From Micavibrio sp. UBA6139 (lineage in GTDB: Bacteria; Pseudomonadota; Alphaproteobacteria; Micavibrionales; Micavibrionaceae): a stretch of DNA of 48,244 nucleotides. Position 1 is the first letter of the stretch. Each line of letters opens with the position of its first letter. The position numbers and the translations under genes were made by a program. Positions 24,356 to 33,472 of the stretch are shown one piece after another. The notes under the pieces are model-generated. The model was not told the origin of the DNA. It ran no database searches and saw only the letters and a list, made by a program, of their open reading frames with translations. The stretch is taken from the NCBI GenBank assembly GCA_002423285.1, contig DIVF01000056.1:1-48244 (forward strand), given 5' to 3'.

Positions 24356-26133
24356 GCGTGCGTGAGGGGCTTTACGGTCTGCCAGAACCGGCTTTACCGC
24401 CAAAGCCCCCTTCACGCTGGCGCTGGGCGTACCGCATATTCTTTGGCCTTGTCCTTGTCTGGGGCCTGACCATCACGGTTTTGATGATGCTGGGCGGTAC
24501 CGGCGATTCAATGAAAAGCTCCATAGAAAAATTCATTGGTGATTCAACCGGTTTAACGGCGCGTATTGAAACGCTCAACGCGGCCACGCTTTTTCCTGTG
24601 ATCGGGATGGATCTTGGGAACTTAACCTTGCATGATTCCACGGGCTCACCGGTTGCCAGTTTTGAACTTTTCAATTTCTCAACGGGTTTTTGGGCGGCGA
24701 TGATCGGTAAATCATCCCTGCGCAGTGTCGCTATAAAAAATGGCCGCTTTTCTGCGGGGGTGCTGATGCCCGGCACTGTTGAGATTGATCGTCTCGGGAT
24801 CGATATACAGGATAAAACGGGTCCCAATCTGGTGTTACAGGGCCGTTATGATTCAAAACCCGTTGATGTCGCCGTGGGATTGATGCGCAAGATCAATATC
24901 TTTGGCGCATCGTCCTTTGATCTGCGTGAGGGGTCCGATTTTATTTTTAATGCGGGGCCAATCGTTTTGAACGGTGTGGTTGGCAATGGGCGTTCTGGGC
25001 AAAGAGTTATTGAGATCAAATCCCTGTCAACGGGCCGCAAGGATCACGCCTTGAGTGGTCAGGTCGAATTTTTCCGCGGCATTGGCGGGTTTGATGTTGG
25101 TGGATTTATGGTACAGGGCGATAGCCGCCTTGATTACAGAATTGGTCGCACGGGGCATGACGGAGTCTATAGCATCAGCGGCATCATTAAATCTGAAAAA
25201 TTGAACCTGCGTGATGTACTGCCCCGTAAGGACAGAGGCAGTTTCGTTAGTCATTACCGCGCCGCGCGGGCCTTTTATGAAGCCGGGCAAGCTGCATCGC
25301 GTGCCCGCGAACCATTTGATTTCACCGGGATCAACGCAAAGATTCAGGTGAAGATTGATGCCCTTTATAATGGTGACCTGTTATGGGGTCCCGTGTCTGC
25401 GCCGTTGAGTGTTGCGGATGGCATCATGAAATTTGAGCCGTTATCAGGCAGCATTCTGGGCGGTGATCTGACCGGCGATATTATGCTGGACGCAACCAAG
25501 GCCCCGGCGACCTTGGCCATGACACTGGATATTCAAAAGCTGGATTATGCAACCCTCACCCCGGTGACCAAGCAAGGATCAAAAGATCAGGGCCGCGCCG
25601 ATATGAAGGTGAAGCTGACGTCCACGGGCAACAATACGAGCGAGCTGATTGATGGTTTGGACGGTGCGATTGCGATTGTCGCGGGGGAGGGGGAATTGTC
25701 CAATTCCCTTATCAGTCTGTGGGGTGGTGGGTTGGCCAATGCGATGCTCCCTACCCTTGATAACGGGGAATCTTTGCGTCTTCATTGCGGTATTGGGAAT
25801 TTCAAGGTGAAGGACGGCGTTGCCAGAAGCAGCGTAGTCTTTTTAGATACCAGCGATGTGACCGTGGTTGGTGATGGTACGATCAACTTATCCAATATGC
25901 GCATCGATATGAAACTGGAACCAAAATCAAAGGGGACGGCATTGATTTCAGCTGCAACGGCGGTGAATATTACAGGGCCACTGGAAAGACCGACCATTCG
26001 TCCCGATGCGTTTTCTCTTGGTAAAAAACTCGGTGGGTTGCTGTTGGGGACGATTAATCCGGCATTGCTCGTCATCAACCTGACCGATTTCGGTGGCGCT
26101 GAACAACATCCGTGTAAGGCATATATAAAATAA
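24352..26133 (+). CDS. AsmA-like membrane protein (GTG start)
   Basis: AsmA-family proteins are inner-membrane-anchored periplasmic proteins linked to outer-membrane lipid or protein homeostasis. The 593-residue product has one N-terminal membrane helix (about residues 25-47) and a long beta-rich periplasmic part. The C-terminal AsmA region includes KLTSTGNNTSELIDGLDGAI and INLSNMRIDMKLEPKSKG, ending in ITGPLERPTIRPD. GTG start at 24352 overlaps the previous stop; GGAG lies 7 bases upstream. The stop overlaps the ATP12 ATG (TAATG). Confidence 0.85.
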   Translation: MSVREGLYGLPEPALPPKPPSRWRWAYRIFFGLVLVWGLTITVLMMLGGTGDSMKSSIEKFIGDSTGLTARIETLNAATLFPVIGMDLGNLTLHDSTGSPVASFELFNFSTGFWAAMIGKSSLRSVAIKNGRFSAGVLMPGTVEIDRLGIDIQDKTGPNLVLQGRYDSKPVDVAVGLMRKINIFGASSFDLREGSDFIFNAGPIVLNGVVGNGRSGQRVIEIKSLSTGRKDHALSGQVEFFRGIGGFDVGGFMVQGDSRLDYRIGRTGHDGVYSISGIIKSEKLNLRDVLPRKDRGSFVSHYRAARAFYEAGQAASRAREPFDFTGINAKIQVKIDALYNGDLLWGPVSAPLSVADGIMKFEPLSGSILGGDLTGDIMLDATKAPATLAMTLDIQKLDYATLTPVTKQGSKDQGRADMKVKLTSTGNNTSELIDGLDGAIAIVAGEGELSNSLISLWGGGLANAMLPTLDNGESLRLHCGIGNFKVKDGVARSSVVFLDTSDVTVVGDGTINLSNMRIDMKLEPKSKGTALISAATAVNITGPLERPTIRPDAFSLGKKLGGLLLGTINPALLVINLTDFGGAEQHPCKAYIK

Positions 26134-26843
26134 TGAAGCGTTTTTATAAACTGGTGACGTCCTTTCCGGGGCCGAAGGGTCATTTGATCCATCTGGATGG
26201 AAAGCCTGTCAAAACCCCGTCGGGACAAGAGATTGTTGTGCCCAGTGAGGCATTGGCCGGGCATGTGGTATTGGAATGGGCGGCGCAAAAGGATGTGATT
26301 GATCCGCAAACTATGCCGCTCACGCAAATTCTGATCACGGCGTTGGAGCGCGGTGAGCAGGACCGTGATGCCATTCGTGATCAAGTTTTGGAATATCTGA
26401 ACACCGATCTTTTATGCTACCGCACCGATATGCCGGAGGTGTTAAGTGCCCGTCAGGCCGCCACATGGGACCCGTGGTTGAAATGGTTTGCTGACCGCTC
26501 AGGTGCGCAGCTGGAAACGACCTTTAAACTTGTTGCCTTGACGCAGCCTGCTGCCGCGCATGATTATGCGCGCGGTGTGATTGATAAGGCGGCGCGGTGG
26601 GATTTTACAGCCATTCAAATGGTCACTGCCCTCAGCGGCTCTGTGGTTCTGGCGCTGGCCTTTGCGGCGGGGGATGCCACACCGGAAGATATTTTTGCAG
26701 CGTCCTATGTTGATGAACTCTATCGCGCCGGGCTTTATAATGAAGAGCTGCATGGCCGCGACCCGCATCAGGAAAAGACACAACGCGCCTTCCTGCAGGA
26801 TTTGCAGGCGTTGCGCTTATTCCTCGATTCTTTGAATTATTAA
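26133..26843 (+). CDS. ATP12-family F1-ATPase assembly chaperone
   Basis: ATP12 proteins bind the F1 alpha subunit during ATP synthase assembly in mitochondria and alphaproteobacteria. The 236-residue product matches: FYKLVTSFPGPKGHLIHLDG and PVKTPSGQEIVVPSEALAG at the N-terminus, EWAAQKDVIDPQTMPLTQI, then YLNTDLLCYRTDMPE and ATWDPWLKWF. The C-terminal helices end with DVDELY-like SYVDELYRAGLYNEELHG. It ends convergently with a minus-strand gene, overlapping by 4 bases. Confidence 0.92.
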   Translation: MKRFYKLVTSFPGPKGHLIHLDGKPVKTPSGQEIVVPSEALAGHVVLEWAAQKDVIDPQTMPLTQILITALERGEQDRDAIRDQVLEYLNTDLLCYRTDMPEVLSARQAATWDPWLKWFADRSGAQLETTFKLVALTQPAAAHDYARGVIDKAARWDFTAIQMVTALSGSVVLALAFAAGDATPEDIFAASYVDELYRAGLYNEELHGRDPHQEKTQRAFLQDLQALRLFLDSLNY

Positions 26844-27331
26844 AACCAGCTTTTTGGTTTGGCGAGGCGGTAACCGTGCAAGGCGCGGTGCAGGCCCTTG
26901 GCCAAGCGGTATGCCAGATACAAAAGGCCGGGTGCGAGAGAAGCGATAAAATAAATCGCCATGGATTTGTAATAGACGCTGTCCGTTTCATTTTCCAGCA
27001 GGTCCTGGGCAATCCCCATCCATTCTTGCGGGGTGTGTTGTTTGTAAATCAAAAAACTGGCGATCATCGCTCCGATCGTCATCAGGAAGGACCAGATCCA
27101 GAAGCTTCGCGCCAGATAGGTTGCGTGGTTATGCAGCAAGCCATCCTGAACCGCGCTATTTTTAAAAACTGTGATAATCACGATGGCAAAAAACAGCAGT
27201 AACAGGGATAAAACCTGCAATGTCAGGGATGGCATCACTTGTAAAATCAACGCGACAATAAAGACGCCGTAAAGAGCCAGTGTTTTTGTTTGTTCGGGGT
27301 CGCGCTTCTCTGGTGTCATCGGTTCGGTCAT
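26840..27331 (-). CDS. Four-helix membrane protein, unknown function
   Basis: The 163-residue protein has four predicted transmembrane helices (about residues 17-34, 37-56, 75-96 and 122-143) with a hydrophilic N-terminus and a basic C-terminus. The segment HATYLARSFWIWSFLMTIG recalls DUF4870-like small membrane proteins, but the match is weak. Its start overlaps the mutL stop by 4 bases, so it is co-translated with mutL; that pairing gives no clear function. Confidence 0.75.
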   Translation of the reverse strand: MTEPMTPEKRDPEQTKTLALYGVFIVALILQVMPSLTLQVLSLLLLFFAIVIITVFKNSAVQDGLLHNHATYLARSFWIWSFLMTIGAMIASFLIYKQHTPQEWMGIAQDLLENETDSVYYKSMAIYFIASLAPGLLYLAYRLAKGLHRALHGYRLAKPKSWF

Positions 27332-29151
27332 GATGTTCTCCCAAACAGGCGTTCAATATCTTTTAAGGTCAGCTTTATCGATGTCGGGCGGCCATGGTTG
27401 CATTGCCCGGAATTGGGGGTGGCTTCCATCTGGCGCAGCAGCGCGTTCATTTCATCAACATTCAGGCGGCGACCAGAACGGACCGATCCATGGCAGGCCA
27501 TGGATGATAACAGCGCGTTGATCTTTTCTTCCAATCCCATCGCGGTGCCCTGTTCGGTTAATTCATCGGCGATATTGCGGATCAATGTCTGCACATTGGC
27601 GCGGGATGATAACAGGGCGGGGATGGTGCGGATAATAACCGCCTCATGACCAAATTCCTCAACCTCTAGCCCCAAACGGGCGAGGTTTTCGGCTTGTTCC
27701 AAAATGGCGGCGGCTTGGGTGTCTTCAAGATTGACGATTTCTGGCACCAACAAACCTTGTTTCAAAATCGCCCCGGAATCACGCTGTTGCTTCAGGCGTT
27801 CATAGACCAAGCGTTCATGGGCCGCATGCTGATCGACCAGAACAAAGCCGTCCTTAGTTTGTGCCACGATATAGTTTTCATGAATCTGCGCCCGTGCCGC
27901 GCCGAGCGGGTGTTCGATAAAACCTGCATCTTGTTCTGGGATGGCGTCCATGCGCGCTGCAGGTGCCATAGAAAGGTCGGCACGGAGTTGTTGGCCCGCC
28001 ATGTTGCTGCCTGTCATCGGCAGACCCATCGGTCGGTAGGGGTTATAAGTGTTTTCAGACAGGCCGGGATTATAGCTCGGTGCGGAGTGCCCACCCGTCT
28101 GGATGGAGGATAGCGTCGCCGCCCCCAGTGTTGAAGATGTTTGACGCCCACCGGCATGCAGCGTGTGCTGTAACGCGCCAATCATCATGCCGCGAATAAA
28201 GGCTGCGTCACGAAAGCGCACTTCCGCCTTGGCCGGGTGGACGTTGATATCAACTTCTTCAGCGGATAGATCCAGAAACAATGCGGTCACCGCATGGCGG
28301 TCACGCGATAGCACATCCATATAGGCCACGCGCACCGCAGCAGTCATCAATTTATCACGCACCGGGCGGCCATTGACGAAAAGATACTGAAACTGGCTGG
28401 TGCCACGGTTATAGGTCGGCAGACCCGTATAGCCGGTCAGGCGCACGCCTTCACGCTCCGCACTGACCACAAGGCTATTGGCCCCGAAATCATCACCAAG
28501 AATGGCACTGAGCCGTGATTGACGGCGATCAAGCAGGTCACCCTGACGCACGGCAGGCACATTCAATGATTGAATGCCGTTATGAACAAGGCGGAATTCA
28601 ACTTCGGGGAAGGCCATGGCCAGACGGATAATGACATCCTTCACGGCGGTGTATTCGGCCTTATCGCCCTTTAAAAACTTCAGGCGGGCGGGTGTGGCGT
28701 AGAAGAGATCGCGGACCTCAACCCGTGTGCCTTCCGGATGAGCGGATGGGACGGGGGCGGTGTGCTTGCCGCCCTCTACGGTAATCTCCCACGCTTCATT
28801 GGGGGTTTCCTGGGCACGGCTGGCGATGCTCAGGCGGCTGACCGCACCGATGGAGGGAAGCGCTTCACCGCGAAAACCAAGGGTGGAAATGTGTTCCAGA
28901 TCATTATCGGGTAGTTTCGATGTCGCGTGGCGGTCCAGACAGGCGCGTATTTCTTCGCGGGTCATGCCGATGCCGTTATCGCTGACGCGGATCAGGCTTT
29001 TGCCGCCGTCACGAATTTCAATCTCGACCCGGGTGGACCCGGCGTCGATGGCGTTTTCAACCAATTCCTTCACTGCCGCAGCGGGGCGTTCAATGACTTC
29101 CCCGGCGGCAATCTGGTTGACCAGTGTTTCTGGTAAATGACGAATGCGCAT
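27328..29151 (-). CDS. mutL: DNA mismatch repair protein MutL with endonuclease motif
   Basis: MutL links mismatch recognition by MutS to strand incision. The GHKL ATPase domain shows ELVENAIDAGSTRVEIEI, DNGIGM and TLGFRGEALPSIGAVSRL. The linker is about residues 335-415. The C-terminal domain has DQHAAHERLVYE (residues 440-451), the DQHA(x)2E(x)4E metal-binding endonuclease motif, plus ACHGSVRSG and CNHGRPTS. This predicts a MutL that nicks DNA itself, as in bacteria without MutH. Length is 607 residues. It lies 31 bases after the pentapeptide-repeat gene. Confidence 0.97.
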   Translation of the reverse strand: MRIRHLPETLVNQIAAGEVIERPAAAVKELVENAIDAGSTRVEIEIRDGGKSLIRVSDNGIGMTREEIRACLDRHATSKLPDNDLEHISTLGFRGEALPSIGAVSRLSIASRAQETPNEAWEITVEGGKHTAPVPSAHPEGTRVEVRDLFYATPARLKFLKGDKAEYTAVKDVIIRLAMAFPEVEFRLVHNGIQSLNVPAVRQGDLLDRRQSRLSAILGDDFGANSLVVSAEREGVRLTGYTGLPTYNRGTSQFQYLFVNGRPVRDKLMTAAVRVAYMDVLSRDRHAVTALFLDLSAEEVDINVHPAKAEVRFRDAAFIRGMMIGALQHTLHAGGRQTSSTLGAATLSSIQTGGHSAPSYNPGLSENTYNPYRPMGLPMTGSNMAGQQLRADLSMAPAARMDAIPEQDAGFIEHPLGAARAQIHENYIVAQTKDGFVLVDQHAAHERLVYERLKQQRDSGAILKQGLLVPEIVNLEDTQAAAILEQAENLARLGLEVEEFGHEAVIIRTIPALLSSRANVQTLIRNIADELTEQGTAMGLEEKINALLSSMACHGSVRSGRRLNVDEMNALLRQMEATPNSGQCNHGRPTSIKLTLKDIERLFGRTS

Positions 29152-29182
29152 GACTATACCCTAGCGCGGGAAAGTGAGGCTG

Positions 29183-30472
29183 TCAGCCAATTTTCTTGTC
29201 AGAAATGACGTCGTTCAACAGCGCGCCGTGGAAATCGGTATTATTCAGAATCGCGCCGCTCAAATCGGCCCGGCGCAGATCACAATCATGCAAAACCGCG
29301 TAAGACAGGTCAATTCCGGTCAAAATCGCGTCGGATAAATCAGCCCCCGTCAAAATGGCATAGCGCAGATTCGCGCCAGCCAGATTGACCCGTTGCAGGC
29401 GCTTGCTGCCATCGGGGTTTGCAAAATGCAGGGGTGAAAACTTTGCGCCCGATAGATTGGCGCGGGTCATCATCGCGTGTTTTAAAGACGATCCACGGAA
29501 ATCAATATTGCGCAGTGAACAGTCGCGGAAATCGCTGCGGTCGAGTGTGCAGCTTTGCATTTCTGCGCCGTCGAGATTTTGATTTAAAAGATTGGCTCCA
29601 ATCGCCTTGATCGCGGTCAGTGGATATTTTTTCAAATCCAAAACGGTGCGCAAATCAAACCCGGACAGGTCAAGGCGGCTGCCCTTGCGCCCTGCTGTGG
29701 CAATCCATGCGGTGTGCTCTTCGAGAAGGGTTGGCAGATTGCGCCCCGTATCTTCCAGACGCTCCCCCATATGATCTTCATCAAGGGCTTCTTTCATGTT
29801 CGCGCCCCCGGTTTCGGTTTCAACCAGAACCGTGCCGGAAATGATTGATGATTTCATTTTGGCGTTCCGCAAGGATGAGCCTGAAAAATCAGCGCCAGAC
29901 AGGTTGGCACCTTCAAAATTGGCGTTGCTGAAATCGGCATCCTTGATAATAACGCCTGTTAAATCAGCATCGGAGAAATCGGCATCCTTGGCGCGTGCGC
30001 CGGACAGGTTTGTTTCGGCCAAACGTGCGCCAGCGAAAATCGTTTTCGCCTTTTTGCTTTCCCCGTAATAGCTGTCGGCAAGCCCAGCATTATCAGTGCC
30101 GTTGCGTTCCAGAATGATTCCTTCTCGCAGATCGGCTTTTTGGAAATCAGCACCCGTCAGGTTTGCGCCCATAACGGTCGCACCGCGCAAATCGGCGCGT
30201 GCAAAACAGGCATGTTCTAGATTGGCCCCGCGCAGATCACAGGCAAAAAAAGATACGCCTTTAAAATTACCATAGGACATATTGGCGTTTAACATGATGG
30301 AGCCGGTGAAATCCGCCTGAGACAAATCCCCCTTGCGGAAATCCAGACCCGAGATGTCTTTGAATTTGATGACGGCGCGCGCCCCGCCACGAATGCCGGA
30401 GATGAATTTCAGATGTTTCTGGATGATCTCATCCAGTTCGGACTGGGTCAGCTTTTGCAGACCAGCACTCAT
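29183..30472 (-). CDS. Large pentapeptide-repeat protein
   Basis: Most of this 429-residue protein is made of A(D/N)LXX-type repeats, forming a right-handed quadrilateral beta-helix. One block runs from about residue 40 to 225, a second from about 285 to 425. They are joined by a non-repeat segment with a possible alpha-helical character (about residues 230-270). There is no signal peptide. Such proteins may mimic DNA or act as scaffolds; no specific role can be assigned. It is located between pgi and mutL and seems to be an insertion in that operon. Confidence 0.9.
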   Translation of the reverse strand: MSAGLQKLTQSELDEIIQKHLKFISGIRGGARAVIKFKDISGLDFRKGDLSQADFTGSIMLNANMSYGNFKGVSFFACDLRGANLEHACFARADLRGATVMGANLTGADFQKADLREGIILERNGTDNAGLADSYYGESKKAKTIFAGARLAETNLSGARAKDADFSDADLTGVIIKDADFSNANFEGANLSGADFSGSSLRNAKMKSSIISGTVLVETETGGANMKEALDEDHMGERLEDTGRNLPTLLEEHTAWIATAGRKGSRLDLSGFDLRTVLDLKKYPLTAIKAIGANLLNQNLDGAEMQSCTLDRSDFRDCSLRNIDFRGSSLKHAMMTRANLSGAKFSPLHFANPDGSKRLQRVNLAGANLRYAILTGADLSDAILTGIDLSYAVLHDCDLRRADLSGAILNNTDFHGALLNDVISDKKIG

Positions 30473-30537
30473 AAGGGTTCTCCCCGCTCACACATGGTTT
30501 GAGTTTATCTCAAATGAATCTAAAAAATGATGAATCT

Positions 30538-32121
30538 TTAAGGCGTTAGATGGTTTTTGATGACCGCAAGCAGGCCATCAGGCCCGCTTCCCGCTTGGTT
30601 ATCAAGGGTTTTCAGGATTTCATTTGCCAGAATCTTACCCAATTCGACCCCGAACTGGTCAAAACTGTTGATTCCCCACAAAACACCCTGAACAAAGATC
30701 TTGTGCTCATAGAGGGCGATCAATTGGCCGAGCGCATGGGGGGTCATTTTATCAAAGAGCAGAACCGTTGATGGACGATTCCCCGGGAAGGTTCGGGCCG
30801 GGTCATTGCCCGATTCGGCCAATTCACGCCCGCGCATCATCGCATCGGCCTGCGCCACCATATTGGCCAGAAGCAAGCGGTGATGATCGCGGTACGGATG
30901 GTGCGGTTCTAATGTCCCGATAAAATCACACGGGATAATATCTGTGCCCTGATGAAGCAGCTGGAAAAACGCATGCTGGCCATTCGTGCCCGGCTCACCA
31001 AAGACAACAGGCCCGGTGGGGTAGGGAACATCAACACCATCACGTGTCACGCGCTTGCCGTTTGATTCCATATCGGTTTGTTGTAAGTATGCCGGGAAGC
31101 GCGACAGGTTTTGGTCATAGGGTAAAATGGCATGGCAGCCATAGCCGCAAAAATTGCGATACCACACACCCAATAATGCCATCAGGATAGGCGCGTTTTG
31201 TTCCATCGGCGCGGTTCTGAAATGCTGGTCCATGGAGCGGCCCCCGTCCAGCAGCGCATGGAAATGTTCAAACCCGACAGCCAGTGAGATAGAAAGGCCA
31301 ATGGAGGACCACAGGCTGTAACGACCACCCACCCATTCACCAAACGGGAACATAACATCTGTGTTGATGCCAAATTCATGCACCGCCGTTGCATTGGTAG
31401 ACATGGCGACAAAATGGCGATGTACGCATGCATCACTGCCGAAATGATTGATCAACCATTTGCGCGCAGTATGCGCATTGGCCATGGTTTCTTGGGTGGT
31501 GAAGGTTTTAGAAGCCACCAGAAACAATGTCGTTTCCGGGTCAGATGATTGCAACGCGTGATAAAGGTCAGACCCATCGACATTGGCCACAAAATGTATT
31601 GTCTGGCCCTTGATATGATAGGGGCGCAAGGCCTCAACCACCATGCGTGGCCCCAGATCGGACCCGCCAATACCGATATTGATGATGGTGTCGATGCGTT
31701 TACCGCTATGCCCGGTCCACGTCCCGGCATGAACCGCATGGGTAAAATCGCGCATGCGGTTAAAAGTATCGTGAATGCCCGGCATGATGTTGTGCCCACC
31801 GACTTCGACATCATCACTGATCGGGCGACGTTGTGCGGTGTGCAGGACGGGGCGGTTTTCGGTGACGTTGATGGGGGCCCCTTTAAACATTTCCTCGCGC
31901 CAGTGTTCAACGCGGCAGGCGCGGGCCAGCGCAAACAGGCGGTCCAATGTTTCGCGGGTGATGCGGTGGCGGGAATAATCAAGGTGCAAGCCCGGCAGGC
32001 TCAGGTGACAATTTCTGTAACGATCCGGGTCCAACGCAAAGAGATCGCGAATATGCACCGGCGCTTCGGCCAGCGCGTGTTCTTCCAGATGTTTCCATTC
32101 AGGATGCGCGTTATTTAACAT
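30538..32121 (-). CDS. pgi: Glucose-6-phosphate isomerase
   Basis: PGI interconverts glucose-6-phosphate and fructose-6-phosphate. The 527-residue product has the signature segments VGGRYSLWSSIGLSISL and GVLWGINSFDQFGVELGK, and also NIGIGGSDLGPRMV and ASKTFTTQETMANA that bind the phosphate. The ATG at 32121 is preferred to the TTG at 32136. It overlaps the 3' end of the second M16 gene by 11 bases. Confidence 0.96.
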   Translation of the reverse strand: MLNNAHPEWKHLEEHALAEAPVHIRDLFALDPDRYRNCHLSLPGLHLDYSRHRITRETLDRLFALARACRVEHWREEMFKGAPINVTENRPVLHTAQRRPISDDVEVGGHNIMPGIHDTFNRMRDFTHAVHAGTWTGHSGKRIDTIINIGIGGSDLGPRMVVEALRPYHIKGQTIHFVANVDGSDLYHALQSSDPETTLFLVASKTFTTQETMANAHTARKWLINHFGSDACVHRHFVAMSTNATAVHEFGINTDVMFPFGEWVGGRYSLWSSIGLSISLAVGFEHFHALLDGGRSMDQHFRTAPMEQNAPILMALLGVWYRNFCGYGCHAILPYDQNLSRFPAYLQQTDMESNGKRVTRDGVDVPYPTGPVVFGEPGTNGQHAFFQLLHQGTDIIPCDFIGTLEPHHPYRDHHRLLLANMVAQADAMMRGRELAESGNDPARTFPGNRPSTVLLFDKMTPHALGQLIALYEHKIFVQGVLWGINSFDQFGVELGKILANEILKTLDNQAGSGPDGLLAVIKNHLTP

Positions 32122-33472
32122 TGGGCAGACTTTCAATCGTTGCGGATGGTGTAATGCCGACCGGTTGCCCGACCAGAACCGTGACCAATGAATCCGGGTT
32201 TAACAGGCGTTTGGATACGCGGGTAATATCGGCAATGCCCACGGCATTGATCTTATCTTGCACGCTATCGAGGTAGGTGGAGGGCAGATCATCCATCTGC
32301 ATCCCCAGCATCATTCCGGCAATGTTATCGGTGGAGGAGAGAGAAAGCGGCATGGAACCTGTCAGATAAGCCTTGGCATCATTCAGTTCCTTATCACTGA
32401 TGGGTTCATCACGCATCTTTGTCCATTCGGCGCGGATAAGTCCTAAAACCTCTTCTACCTTGTCGTTGCGGGTGGAAGTGCCAAGGTTCAGCGTCGCCAC
32501 ATGGTCCAAACTGTTAAAGCTGGTATAGACGCCATAGGTCAGGCCGCGTTTTTCACGAATTTCTTCCATCAGGCGTGACCCAAAACCGGAACTGCCCAGA
32601 ATGAAATTCATCACCTGCGCTGCATGCCAGTCTGGATCGTTGCGCTGGATACCCGTTCCGGCGATTTGAATGATGGTTTGCGGCATGTCCTTTTTATAAA
32701 GGGCGAGTGTACCGGTATTTTGCGGTTCTAAATCAGCCAACATGGCCGGGGTTGATGTCTTTGGCAATGCCCCGAAAATATTATCCAAGGCCTTTACCAG
32801 TTCAGCTTCTGTAATATCCCCGGCAACGGCGACGCGCAGATTATCGCGGCCCAGACGGGTTTTCACGAAATGATGCAGGTCTTCTTGTTTGATAGCCTGA
32901 ATGCTGCTGATCGTCCCACCGCTGTTGCGGGCGTATGGGTGTCCGGCATAAAGGCGGTCATTCATAATGCGGGCCGCCATCCAGTCTGGATCGGACAGGG
33001 AGGAACGGATGCGGGCGATATTGGCATCCTTCATGCGCTGGACGGGCTCTGCATCAAAACGCGGCGCGGTCAGGGACAGGCGCAGCAGGTTAAAGGCGCG
33101 GTCTTTCTCCCGACTCAGTGTTTTGACAGACCCGTAATAATCATCGCGGCCTGCGGAATAGCCTAAGGAGATTGAATGATCGGCCAGTTCCTTTTGGAAG
33201 GCTTGGCTGTCAATATCCCCGGCCCCTTCATCCATGGTGTTGGAGGCCAGTTGCGTGGTGCCCTGAATGGCGGCGGGTTCGCTGGCGGTGCCAGCCCCGG
33301 CAAAGGCGAAGTTAAAGGCGATAACAGGAACGGAATGATCTTCGACCAGCCAGGCTTTGATCCCGCCGGGGCTGGTGATTTCCTTGATCTCGAGGAAGCG
33401 TTTATCCGCCGCCCATGCAGGGGTGGCAATGGAGAGAACCACAGCAGCAATCAGAATAAAACGGCGCATCAT
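32111..33472 (-). CDS. M16-family peptidase homologue lacking the zinc motif
   Basis: This 453-residue protein has a signal peptide ending near TPAWA and the two M16 domains. The HxxEH zinc motif is absent; the corresponding region reads GTTQLASNTMDEGAGD. It keeps the substrate-binding Arg/Tyr motif REKRGLTYGVY. Such proteins pair with a catalytically competent M16 partner to form a heterodimer. It starts 1 base inside the stop of that partner gene (TAATG). Probably periplasmic. Confidence 0.9.
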   Translation of the reverse strand: MMRRFILIAAVVLSIATPAWAADKRFLEIKEITSPGGIKAWLVEDHSVPVIAFNFAFAGAGTASEPAAIQGTTQLASNTMDEGAGDIDSQAFQKELADHSISLGYSAGRDDYYGSVKTLSREKDRAFNLLRLSLTAPRFDAEPVQRMKDANIARIRSSLSDPDWMAARIMNDRLYAGHPYARNSGGTISSIQAIKQEDLHHFVKTRLGRDNLRVAVAGDITEAELVKALDNIFGALPKTSTPAMLADLEPQNTGTLALYKKDMPQTIIQIAGTGIQRNDPDWHAAQVMNFILGSSGFGSRLMEEIREKRGLTYGVYTSFNSLDHVATLNLGTSTRNDKVEEVLGLIRAEWTKMRDEPISDKELNDAKAYLTGSMPLSLSSTDNIAGMMLGMQMDDLPSTYLDSVQDKINAVGIADITRVSKRLLNPDSLVTVLVGQPVGITPSATIESLPNVK

